Shown piece by piece: positions 16,631-23,977 of a stretch of DNA of 64,000 nt. Position numbers and translations under genes: made by a program. The stretch covers positions 66,943 to 130,942 of the forward strand of contig JBCAXE010000002.1 in NCBI GenBank assembly GCA_038534195.1. Reading direction: 5' to 3'. How positions within the stretch are numbered: the first letter of the stretch is position 1; each line of letters opens with the position of its first letter. Source of the stretch: JAJFFW01 sp038534195 (GTDB lineage Bacteria; Pseudomonadota; Alphaproteobacteria; Caulobacterales; Parvularculaceae). The notes below the pieces were generated by a model. It was not told where the DNA came from. It made no database searches and saw only the letters and a list, made by a program, of their open reading frames with translations.

Positions 16631-18187
16631 TCAGCCGACTTTCTTTTTCCTCAAGAAAGACGGAATCTCGAGCTCGCCGTCTTCATCATCGTCGAACAGA
16701 TCGCCATGGATCGTCGGCGCGGGCTTCGCCGCCTCCGGCGTGCGGAGCGGTTCTTCTTCATGCTTACCGGCCGCGCTGATCGATTTAATCATATCGACAG
16801 CCGCGTCGAGGGAATTTTTGCCGATCGCTTGCGCATCACGGAACGGGTTTCTGGCTGGGCGCGCGCTTTCCGCAGGACGCAAATTCGGGGCGGCCGCGGG
16901 CTTTGGCGGCGTCGATACTGACAGGCCCTGATCGCCTTCTGTCAGCATACGTTTGATCCGTTCATGCACGTCGCCCACCGGATTGGCGGCGCCGGCGACG
17001 CCCGAAGCCGATGCGGAAACACGCATGCTCGCCCCAGGTTGCGACAGTGCAGGTTGCGGCGTTGAAGGAACCGCAGGAGCCGCCGTCTTGGTCGGCGCCG
17101 GCGTCGGCGACGCAGCGGCTGCGACAGCCGCGGGCGGCAATTCGGGCTCGGCCACAGCCGGCTGGCGCCATGGCTTGACGCTGACCGTCGGCTTTGGCTC
17201 GGCGGGGCGCATCTCGCCTGTCGCCGCATCAATGCCAGTCGCCACGACAGAAACGCGGACTTTGCCTTCGAGATCCTGATTAAACGTCGATCCGACGATA
17301 ATATTCGCATCCGGATCAACTTCCGCACGGATGCGGTTCGCCGCCTCGTCCACCTCGAACAGGGTCATGTCCATGGAGCCGGTGATGTTGATGAGAACGC
17401 CGCGCGCGCCCTTCATGGAGACCTCGTCAAGAAGCGGGTTGGAGATCGCCGCTTCCGCCGCCTCGATGGCGCGCTTGTCGCCGGAGGCTTCGCCCGTGCC
17501 CATCATGGCTTTGCCCATCTCGCTCATAACCGTTCGCACGTCGTTGAAGTCAAGATTGATCAGACCCGGCATGACCATCAGATCAGTAATGCCCCGCACG
17601 CCCGAATGGAGCACCTGATCGGCGAGCGCGAACGCTTCATGGAAGGTGGTGCGCTCATTGGCGATCGAAAACAAATTCTGGTTCGGAATAATGAGGAGCG
17701 TGTCCACATGTTCCTGAAGCGATTCAATGCCGGCGGACGCAATCTTCATCCGGCGCGCGCCTTCAAAATGGAAAGGCTTGGTTACGACGCCGACCGTCAG
17801 GATATCGCGTTCCTTGGCGGCCTTGGCGATCACCGGCGCCGCGCCCGTTCCGGTGCCGCCGCCCATGCCGGCGGTGACGAACAGCATGTTGGAATTGCCC
17901 ACATGCTCGAGCAACTCATCAAGCGACTCCTCGGCGGCCGCGCGCCCGACATCGGGCAGCGAGCCGGCGCCCAGCCCTTGGGTCGTATTAACGCCAAGCT
18001 GGATGCGCTTTTCCGCCTTGGAAAGACCGAGGGCTTGCGCGTCGGTGTTCGCGACGATGAATTCGACCCCCTCAAGGGCGCTCTCGATCATATTATTGAC
18101 CGCATTGCCGCCTGCGCCGCCGACGCCGATGACGGAAATCCGTGGTTTCAACTCAGTCATTTCCGGCACGCTTAGATTTAGTGGCAT
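16631..18187 (-). CDS. ftsZ: Cell division protein FtsZ
   Basis: The tubulin-like GTPase that assembles the cytokinetic ring. The 518 residues fall into the GTPase domain (about 1-320), a proline/alanine-rich disordered linker (about 325-480) and the C-terminal peptide. GTP-binding motifs are intact: VIGVGGAGGNAVNNMI near residue 20 and the tubulin signature GMGGGTGTGAAPVIA near 108. The catalytic T7 loop (NLDFNDVR) is near 210. The C-terminal EIPSFLRKK is the conserved peptide that binds FtsA and other partners. The long linker is normal for alphaproteobacteria. The 96-base gap to ftsA holds a candidate CtrA box and a GANTC site, so ftsZ probably has its own cell-cycle-regulated promoter. 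A terminator follows. Confidence 0.98.
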   Translation of the reverse strand: MPLNLSVPEMTELKPRISVIGVGGAGGNAVNNMIESALEGVEFIVANTDAQALGLSKAEKRIQLGVNTTQGLGAGSLPDVGRAAAEESLDELLEHVGNSNMLFVTAGMGGGTGTGAAPVIAKAAKERDILTVGVVTKPFHFEGARRMKIASAGIESLQEHVDTLLIIPNQNLFSIANERTTFHEAFALADQVLHSGVRGITDLMVMPGLINLDFNDVRTVMSEMGKAMMGTGEASGDKRAIEAAEAAISNPLLDEVSMKGARGVLINITGSMDMTLFEVDEAANRIRAEVDPDANIIVGSTFNQDLEGKVRVSVVATGIDAATGEMRPAEPKPTVSVKPWRQPAVAEPELPPAAVAAAASPTPAPTKTAAPAVPSTPQPALSQPGASMRVSASASGVAGAANPVGDVHERIKRMLTEGDQGLSVSTPPKPAAAPNLRPAESARPARNPFRDAQAIGKNSLDAAVDMIKSISAAGKHEEEPLRTPEAAKPAPTIHGDLFDDDEDGELEIPSFLRKKKVG

Positions 18188-18235
18188 TTTTTGCTCCGGT
18201 TTTCCCGCCCGATAATGGTTAATTTTCGCGTTAAA

Positions 18236-18240
18236 GAATC
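18236..18240. promoter_or_regulatory. GANTC site (CcrM-type methylation) in ftsZ promoter
   Basis: GAATC, a match to the GANTC target of CcrM, about 50 bases upstream of the ftsZ start. In Caulobacter the ftsZ promoter requires GANTC methylation, read through GcrA. Presence here is seen; function is inferred. Confidence 0.5.
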
Positions 18241-18262
18241 GTTCAGAAGCCTTACCAAAAGG

Positions 18263-18277
18263 TTAACGCCGCCTTAA
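18263..18277. promoter_or_regulatory. CtrA-type box upstream of ftsZ
   Basis: TTAA-N7-TTAA with a following C on both strands (spacer CGCCGCC on the plus strand), a perfect match to the CtrA consensus, 76-90 bases upstream of the ftsZ start codon. A second TTAA pair with an 8-base spacer lies between it and the gene. CtrA represses ftsZ in Caulobacter, and a ctrA gene is present at 37753 in this window. Confidence 0.65.
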
Positions 18278-18283
18278 CGTTTG

Positions 18284-19582
18284 CTAAAAATTCGCGCGCA
18301 TCCACTTGGCGACGCCGCCCCACAAACCGCCCCCTGACGCATGCGCCTGATCGCGACGGAAGTAGTCTTCCTCACCGCTTTGAAGCCAGCCCTCTTGCGG
18401 CTGCGCCGCCTGCTGCAAGGCGCCGACGCAGACGGAAAATTGCGGCGCCGTCGCCGCGTCGGGCGCGCCGTTAAGCGCCGTCGGCCGGCCGAGCCGCGCC
18501 TTAACGCCAAAGACCCGCTCGGCGGTTTCGCGCGCGCCAGTTAACAAACTGCCGCCGCCGGTCAACACTGCGCGCCGTAACCCGGCCGAGGACTGGCGGC
18601 CCACCGCGTGAACAGCCGCTTCAAACGTCAGCGACAGGATTTCTTCGAGCCGCGGGGCGATGACCGCTGTCAGTTCAGACTTTGTGACGCGGGCCGTCTC
18701 ATGAGCCTGGCCGAGCTGCGTTAATTCCGCAAACCGATGATCGTCGCCGGCGCCAGGTAAAGCCGAGCCGTGCAGGGTCTTCATGCGTTCTGCGTCAGCG
18801 ATCGGTCCGCCGAAGATTTGTGCGATGTCGCGGGTGATGTGTTCGCCGCCAAGCTTAACCCCGCCGCATGCGACCAGCGCGCCGTCCTCGAACACGGCGA
18901 AATCTGTTGTGCGCGCGCCGATATCGACCATAAGGCAGCCGAGATCTTTTTCGTCGTCTACGAGAACAGTTTGCGACGCGGCGAACGGCGCAGCGATCAG
19001 GCGCTCGACTGCAAGATCGCATCGCGCCGCCAGTGCGCGAATGTTGGCGTCGCAACTCTCGCGCACGCTCACGCCGAGCATTTGCGTCGTCAGGGCGCCG
19101 CCCATAAGACCGCATGGGTTGGAGCCCGCCTCCTCCCCGTCTACAGAAAACGCCACCGGCAACGCATGTAACGCGCGCGCGCCGTCGCATGCCGCGAGCC
19201 GCACGCCCTGATCGAGGCAGTCGCGCACATCTTCGCGCGTCACCGCCCCGCCCGCGAGGTCGAGATCGACGCCAATGCGCCGCGCGAGCAATTGCCGTCC
19301 GGGCGCGGCGAAAACAGCCTTATGGATGCGGCTTCCCGCCATGCGTTCGGCCGCATCGACCGCGGCGCGTAGCGCCGTCTCGGACGCAGCGGCGGTGTCG
19401 CGGCGCGCATCGCGCAAGACGATCCCCTGCTGGCCGACGCCGATAATTTCGGTCTCGTCATTTTCATCGATCGCCGCAATCAGGCAGGCGACCTTGGAGG
19501 CGCCCAAATCGATCGCCGCCGCAAGACGCCGCTTGGACGGTTTCGCCGAAGCTGATTTTGCGTAGACCATAGGCCGGTTCAC
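18284..19582 (-). CDS. ftsA: Cell division protein FtsA
   Basis: An actin-like ATPase that tethers FtsZ to the membrane and recruits later division proteins. The 432-residue product has the actin-fold phosphate-1 motif (AAIDLGASKVACLI, near residues 21-34), the FtsA-specific SHS2/1C region (ITREDVRDCL, VAFSVDGEEAG), the phosphate-2 segment (GCLMVDIGARTTDFAVFEDG) and the adenosine motif (AVLTGGGSLLTGA). The C-terminus (GGGLWGGVAKWMRANF) is a short amphipathic helix of the membrane-targeting kind. The frame opens with a GTG at 19582 and an ATG four codons later; neither has a strong ribosome-binding site. It lies 16 bases after ftsQ. Confidence 0.96.
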   Translation of the reverse strand: MNRPMVYAKSASAKPSKRRLAAAIDLGASKVACLIAAIDENDETEIIGVGQQGIVLRDARRDTAAASETALRAAVDAAERMAGSRIHKAVFAAPGRQLLARRIGVDLDLAGGAVTREDVRDCLDQGVRLAACDGARALHALPVAFSVDGEEAGSNPCGLMGGALTTQMLGVSVRESCDANIRALAARCDLAVERLIAAPFAASQTVLVDDEKDLGCLMVDIGARTTDFAVFEDGALVACGGVKLGGEHITRDIAQIFGGPIADAERMKTLHGSALPGAGDDHRFAELTQLGQAHETARVTKSELTAVIAPRLEEILSLTFEAAVHAVGRQSSAGLRRAVLTGGGSLLTGARETAERVFGVKARLGRPTALNGAPDAATAPQFSVCVGALQQAAQPQEGWLQSGEEDYFRRDQAHASGGGLWGGVAKWMRANF

Positions 19583-19598
19583 ATCACACTTTGGTTTT

Positions 19599-20465
19599 CT
19601 AATTCGCTGCGGGCGCGTCCGCCGCCTCGGGACCTTTCCGTGGGCGCACGATCACGCGTTCAGAATCGCGAAGGTCGATATATTCGATATTCTGGTCAAG
19701 CGTGCCTTGGGACGCGTGCATGATCGATAACGCTTCGAGCGCGTCGCCGATCCCTTTCTCCGGCAGCTTGATGTCCATCTTATTGTGCAGCCGCATGTTC
19801 CAGCGCCGCTCGCCGACGCGCACGAGCGCCGCCGTCATTTTCTTTAGCTCGGGCTGCGATTGAAGCGCCTGAAGAATATCGGCGACCGCCTCCGGGGCGC
19901 CCGCGCCGACGATGAGCGGCAGCGACGAATATTCGTACGCGCCCACCTGACGGATGACGGCGCCGCTGTCGTCAATCAGATGAAGTTTGCCGGAGAGTTG
20001 CCAAACCGCCGCCGGCTCGCGTTCGCGGATCGACACATGAACCGTGTTCGGCCACAGCCGGTTCACCGCCGCCGACCGCACCCAGCCGATATTTTCAATC
20101 CGTGCGCGCATGGCGTCGAGATCGAGATGCGCCATCGACGCGCCGATCACAGGACCCACCGCATCCTCCACGTCGGCGAGATCCGTTTCATCACGCCCCA
20201 TCATCGTTACGCGGCGGATATCGAGACCGGCGGCCACAAAACTTGCGCTGACCGTCCGGTCCAGGCGTTCGGCCATCATGCCCACATAGCCGCCGGACCA
20301 GAGGACGAACACAATCCCTGCGACGATCACGAACGCGCCCGCCGTGGCGGCCAGCGTATATTCACGCACCCGCAGGACAAGCCGTTCGATAATCGACGGG
20401 CCGCGCCGCGCCGACTTGCGCTTTTTCGTTTTCGCTTTGGCCTTTTTCTTTTTCACCGCAGGCAT
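19599..20465 (-). CDS. ftsQ: Cell division protein FtsQ
   Basis: A bitopic inner-membrane protein of the FtsQLB divisome complex. The 288 residues comprise a strongly basic cytosolic tail (PAVKKKKAKAKTKKRKSARR), one transmembrane helix near residues 42-62 (TAGAFVIVAGIVFVLW), the POTRA domain (about 75-145, with VRRVTMMGRDET-like strand and WVRSAAVNRLWPNTVHVSI) and the beta-rich FtsQ domain. ATG 20465 is chosen because GGAGG lies seven bases upstream; it overlaps the ddlB 3' end by 13 bases. The order ddlB-ftsQ-ftsA-ftsZ is the classical one. Confidence 0.95.
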   Translation of the reverse strand: MPAVKKKKAKAKTKKRKSARRGPSIIERLVLRVREYTLAATAGAFVIVAGIVFVLWSGGYVGMMAERLDRTVSASFVAAGLDIRRVTMMGRDETDLADVEDAVGPVIGASMAHLDLDAMRARIENIGWVRSAAVNRLWPNTVHVSIREREPAAVWQLSGKLHLIDDSGAVIRQVGAYEYSSLPLIVGAGAPEAVADILQALQSQPELKKMTAALVRVGERRWNMRLHNKMDIKLPEKGIGDALEALSIMHASQGTLDQNIEYIDLRDSERVIVRPRKGPEAADAPAAN

Positions 20466-21379
20466 GAGGCGTCCTCCACGATCCAGGCGCACAGTTCAGG
20501 GAACGACATGCCGAGATGGGCGGCCTGTTCCGGCGCCAGTGATGTCGGCGTTAAACCCGGTTGGGTGTTCACTTCAAGACAATAGAGCATTTCGCCGGCC
20601 GCGCCTTCGTCAAATCGAAAATCCGCACGCGACAGACCCTGGCAGCCCAGGCAATTATGGGCGCGGCGCGCCAGATCAACCGCGCGCTCGGTGACGGCGT
20701 CCGGGATATCGGCGGGAAGCACATGGCGCGAGCCGCCGTCCGCGTATTTGGCTTCGTAATCGTAAAAGTCCGTCGCCGGCAGAATTTCCGTGACGCAAAG
20801 CGCCTTGCCGCCCATGACCGCCACCGTCAGCTCGCGGCCGGGGATGAACTTTTCAACGAGCACTTCTTCCCCGAGATTCCATTTCGGATCGAGCAAGGCT
20901 TCGGGCGGGCGGTTGTCGCCCTCGCGGACCACATAGACGCCCACGGACGAGCCCTGATCGTTCGGTTTGACCACATAGGGCGCCTCCAGGACGCGCCCGC
21001 GCGCCGCTTCCTCACGCGAGACGATTCTGCCGGGCGGCGCCGGAATTCCCGCCTCTTCGAAGACCGCTTTGGCGCGCTGCTTATCCATGGCGAGGGATGA
21101 GGCGAGGACGCCGGAGTGGGTGTACGGAAGTTCCATCACTTCAAGAAGGCCCTGCACGCAGCCGTCCTCGCCCCACTTACCATGGAGGGCGTTAAAGACG
21201 GCGTCCGGTTTCGCCTCCGTCAATTGCTCAGCAAGGTTATGACCGGCGTCAATTTCAACAGCGTCATAACCCGCTTCAACGAGCGCTTTCGCGGCCTCGG
21301 CGCCGGACGAAAGCGACACCTCGCGCTCGGGCGACCAGCCGCCCTTCAGGACCGCGATGCGTTTGTAGCGGCGGGTCAT
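20453..21379 (-). CDS. ddlB: D-alanine--D-alanine ligase
   Basis: An ATP-grasp ligase that makes the D-Ala-D-Ala dipeptide for peptidoglycan stem peptides. The 308-residue length is typical of DdlB. It shows the N-terminal VLKGGWSPEREVSLSSG signature, FNALHGKWGEDGCVQG (substrate-binding), the ATP-grasp lysine segment (YVVKPNDQGSSVGVYVV) and the C-terminal catalytic YCLEVNTQPGLTPTSL with the metal-binding Glu and Asn. The start ATG has AGGACG upstream. Its upstream flank is occupied by the left arm of a heptad-repeat element, ending 19 bases from the start, which may alter coupling to murB. It overlaps ftsQ by 13 bases. Confidence 0.96.
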   Translation of the reverse strand: MTRRYKRIAVLKGGWSPEREVSLSSGAEAAKALVEAGYDAVEIDAGHNLAEQLTEAKPDAVFNALHGKWGEDGCVQGLLEVMELPYTHSGVLASSLAMDKQRAKAVFEEAGIPAPPGRIVSREEAARGRVLEAPYVVKPNDQGSSVGVYVVREGDNRPPEALLDPKWNLGEEVLVEKFIPGRELTVAVMGGKALCVTEILPATDFYDYEAKYADGGSRHVLPADIPDAVTERAVDLARRAHNCLGCQGLSRADFRFDEGAAGEMLYCLEVNTQPGLTPTSLAPEQAAHLGMSFPELCAWIVEDASCLR

Positions 21380-21397
21380 GTCGTTGGCGTCCTGCTG

Positions 21398-21432
21398 TTA
21401 GGTGTTAGGGATTGGGGATTAGGGACTAGGGA
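21398..21432 (+). repeat. Left heptad array of inverted-repeat element (G4-capable)
   Basis: Five tandem heptads: TTAGGTG, TTAGGGA, TTGGGGA, TTAGGGA, CTAGGGA. The plus strand carries four runs of three or more G separated by 3-4 bases, a canonical G-quadruplex pattern. A matching array in inverted orientation is at 21596-21627. Confidence 0.85.
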
Positions 21433-21440
21433 CATATTCG

Positions 21441-21587
21441 TTAAGTGAGTTTCCGGTGCAGGGCGTTGAGCATTCGGCCAGTTTCCTCCGCCTTCGGAAA
21501 CTTTTTGACCAAGGCGTAAACAGCCTCGACCAACTCCATCGCCCGCAGCCAGACCAAAAGGTCCCGATAAGATTGTATGTCCGACAT
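21441..21587 (-). pseudogene. Internally deleted four-helix-bundle (23S rRNA IVS family) ORF
   Basis: A 48-codon ORF between murB and ddlB. Residues 1-34 (MSDIQSYRDLLVW... to KKFPKAE) match the start of the four-helix-bundle family linked to 23S rRNA intervening sequences, where the usual form is SYRDLIVWQKAM...VY..TK.FPK. The next residues, ETGRMLNALHRKLT, correspond to that family's C-terminus. The middle, about 65-75 residues with the AAxSIPSNIAEG core, is missing while the frame is kept. It is therefore probably a non-functional remnant, though a micro-protein cannot be excluded. It is flanked by inverted TTAGGGA heptads, as seen around full-length relatives. No good ribosome-binding site is visible. 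Confidence 0.75.
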
Positions 21588-21595
21588 CCCGCATT

Positions 21596-21627
21596 CTAAT
21601 CCCTAATCCGCAATCCCTAATCCCTAC
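21596..21627 (-). repeat. Right heptad array of inverted-repeat element
   Basis: On the minus strand TAGGGAT, TAGGGAT, TGCGGAT, TAGGGAT, then TAG: the same heptads as at 21398-21432 but inverted. The murB stop codon (21617-21619) lies inside this array, so the last murB codons are repeat-derived. Confidence 0.85.
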
Positions 21628-22531
21628 TTCCAACCCTCTTTATCTCCCAGCGCAACTCAACGCCCGTTTCCCGTTTCACATCTTCGCGCAGCGACTCCAC
21701 CAGCTCTTCAAGGTCCTTCGCCGTCGCCGCGCCGCGATTGATCATGAAGTTGCAGTGGCGCTCCGAGACTTGCGCATCGCCGACGATGCGGCCGCGCCCG
21801 CCGACTTCATCGATCAACTGCCATGATTTGCGACCGCCTGACAAAGCAAGATCCGGATTGGCGAAGGTCGACCCGCCGGTGCGTTCTTTGATCGGCTGGC
21901 TTTCTTCCCGGCGGCGCATGATCTCCGCCATGCGCGCCTCGATCGCCTGCGGGTCGTCTCTATGCCCGCGAAAGAGCGCTTGGGTGAAAATGATGTCGTC
22001 CCCGGCGCCGCAATGGCGATAGTCAAATTTCATCTCTTCGTTGGAGAAAACGATACGGTCGCCGCGCCGACTATAGGCGACCGCCTCCACGAGAATATCT
22101 TTGGTCTCGCCGCCATAAGCGCCCGCATTCATGCGAAGGGCGCCGCCGATCGTGCCGGGCACGCCGCGGTAAAATTCAAGGCCTGCAACGCCCGCCGCCG
22201 CGGCGCGCTTGGCCACCTGCGCATCGAGCGCGCCGGCCCCAGCGCGCACGGTCAGCCCATCCACCTCGATTTTGTTAAACGGGGCCGCCAGCCGGATCAC
22301 AACGCCGCGTACGCCCCCGTCCCTGACGAGCAGGTTGGAGCCCACCCCCATGGGAAAGACCGGTACGGACGGATCGAGCGCTTTCAGGAACGCCGCCAGA
22401 TCGTCTTCGTCGGCGGGCGTGAACAAAATGTCCGCAGGGCCGCCCACGCGAAACCAGGTGATCGCCGAGAGATCGAAATTCTCCGTATAGCGACCGCGCA
22501 CCTCGGGAAGGTCAGCGAGTGCGACGCTCAT
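21617..22531 (-). CDS. murB: UDP-N-acetylenolpyruvoylglucosamine reductase
   Basis: A FAD enzyme that reduces enolpyruvyl-UDP-GlcNAc to UDP-MurNAc. The 304-residue protein has the FAD-binding segments (TWFRVGGPADILFTPA near residue 28, GVGSNLLVRDGG near 62 and YRGVPGTIGGALRMNAGAYGGE near 122). It also has the type I active-site residues in EERTGGSTFANPD-like SQPIKERTGGSTFANPD, including the catalytic Ser. The C-terminal Glu lies in VELRWEIKR. The final GSRD-stop comes from the adjoining heptad repeat, so the native C-terminus was apparently replaced. The start forms an ATGA overlap with the murC stop. Confidence 0.96.
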   Translation of the reverse strand: MSVALADLPEVRGRYTENFDLSAITWFRVGGPADILFTPADEDDLAAFLKALDPSVPVFPMGVGSNLLVRDGGVRGVVIRLAAPFNKIEVDGLTVRAGAGALDAQVAKRAAAAGVAGLEFYRGVPGTIGGALRMNAGAYGGETKDILVEAVAYSRRGDRIVFSNEEMKFDYRHCGAGDDIIFTQALFRGHRDDPQAIEARMAEIMRRREESQPIKERTGGSTFANPDLALSGGRKSWQLIDEVGGRGRIVGDAQVSERHCNFMINRGAATAKDLEELVESLREDVKRETGVELRWEIKRVGSRD

Positions 22532-23961
22532 CGCTTACCGCCCGCTTTTTCAAGAGCGCTCGCAAGCGCCGCCGCGTGTTTGGTGATATCGCCCGCGCCG
22601 AGCATCACCACATAATCGCCCGGCTCAATGTCCTTCGTGAGCAACGCCGGCAATTGGTCGAAACTCTTCAGCGCACGCACATCCTTGTGGCCATGGCTTT
22701 CCGCGCCCGCCACAAAGCTGTCGCGATCAACGCCGTCGATGGGCGCCTCACCCGCGGCGTAAACATCCGTGATGTAAGCGATGTCCGCCTCATTAAGACA
22801 CGCGCAGAATTCATCGAAGAGACTTTGCAGGCGCGAATAGCGGTGCGGTTGAACGACGGCGATGATCTTGCCCTTGGCGACAGAGCGCGCCGCGCGCAGG
22901 ACTGCGGCGATCTCCACCGGATGGTGGCCGTAATCGTCGATCAGCGTTGCGCCGTTCCACTCGCCCACTTTTGTGAAGCGGCGTTTAACGCCCTCGAATT
23001 TGGCAAATCCGTCTCTGATCGCCTTGTCGCTCGCGCCGAGCTTTTTCGCGACGATCGCGGCGGCGAGCGAATTCAGCACATTGTGGATACCCGGCATCGG
23101 CAGGCGCACATCGGCGATACGCGATTGCTCGGCGCCGCGCTCGCGAAAGACGATATCGTACTTGGCGAGCCCCTCTTCGTAAGTAATATTTTCAGCGCGA
23201 ACGTCCGCCTGCGGATTAGAGCCATAGGTGATGAGCTTGCGATCGGTGACGCGCCCGACGAGGGCTTGGACTTCCGGGTGGTCGAGGCAAACGACGCCGA
23301 AACCGTAGAAGGGCGTATTCTCAATGAAAGCGTCAAACGCCTCGCGCAGGGTTTCGAAATCGCCCCAATGGTCGAGATGTTCAGGGTCGATATTGGAGAC
23401 GACGGCGACCGTTGTCGGCAAACGCAAAAACGCGCCGTCGCTTTCGTCCGCTTCAACAACCATCCAGTCGCCTTCGCCAAGCCGCGCATTGGCGCCGTAG
23501 GCGTTGATGACGCCGCCATTGATCACCGTAGGGTCGAGCCCCGCCTCATCAAGGAGCGCCGCGACCATGGTCGTTGTTGTGGTCTTCCCGTGGGTGCCCG
23601 CAACGGAAACCGTCCATTTGAGCCGCATCAGTTCGGCAAGCATGTCCGCCCGCTTGACCACAGGAATATGACGCGCCCGCGCCGCGCGCACTTCCGGATT
23701 GTCGCTTCTGATCGCCGTCGAGACGATCACCGCTTCGGCGCCCTTCACATTCTCCGGGTCATGACCAATAGAGACGGCGATGCCCTTGTCGCGCAACGTT
23801 TGCACGTTCGGCCCGTCCGCGACGTCCGATCCGCGCACTTCGTAGCCGAGATTGTGCATCACGGACGCAATGCCCGACATGCCGATGCCGCCGATGCCAA
23901 CGAAATGGACAACGCCAGCGCCGAACGGCAGATTGATTTTTATCTTACGCGTTTCACTCAT
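22528..23961 (-). CDS. murC: UDP-N-acetylmuramate--L-alanine ligase
   Basis: Adds the first amino acid (L-Ala) to UDP-MurNAc using ATP. The 477-residue product has the Mur-ligase three-domain plan: N-terminal Rossmann (HFVGIGGIGMSGIASVM near residues 20-36), central ATP domain with P-loop VAGTHGKTTTTTMVA near 115, the Glu/His metal site (VVEADESDGAFLRL, NIDPEHLDHWG), and the C-terminal domain with DDYGHHPVEIAAVLRAAR and the QPHRYSR motif. ATG 23961 is chosen because GGAG lies six bases upstream; the longer frame adds ten non-conserved residues. Spacing to murG is 16 bases and it overlaps murB by four. Confidence 0.97.
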   Translation of the reverse strand: MSETRKIKINLPFGAGVVHFVGIGGIGMSGIASVMHNLGYEVRGSDVADGPNVQTLRDKGIAVSIGHDPENVKGAEAVIVSTAIRSDNPEVRAARARHIPVVKRADMLAELMRLKWTVSVAGTHGKTTTTTMVAALLDEAGLDPTVINGGVINAYGANARLGEGDWMVVEADESDGAFLRLPTTVAVVSNIDPEHLDHWGDFETLREAFDAFIENTPFYGFGVVCLDHPEVQALVGRVTDRKLITYGSNPQADVRAENITYEEGLAKYDIVFRERGAEQSRIADVRLPMPGIHNVLNSLAAAIVAKKLGASDKAIRDGFAKFEGVKRRFTKVGEWNGATLIDDYGHHPVEIAAVLRAARSVAKGKIIAVVQPHRYSRLQSLFDEFCACLNEADIAYITDVYAAGEAPIDGVDRDSFVAGAESHGHKDVRALKSFDQLPALLTKDIEPGDYVVMLGAGDITKHAAALASALEKAGGKR

Positions 23962-23977
23962 AGTCGTCTCCGCAGCT

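Noticed and set aside
21376..21633. 85-codon minus-strand frame between murB and ddlB
   Set aside because: It runs through both heptad arrays and gives repeat-derived residues. The four-helix-bundle frame at 21441-21587 explains the region better.
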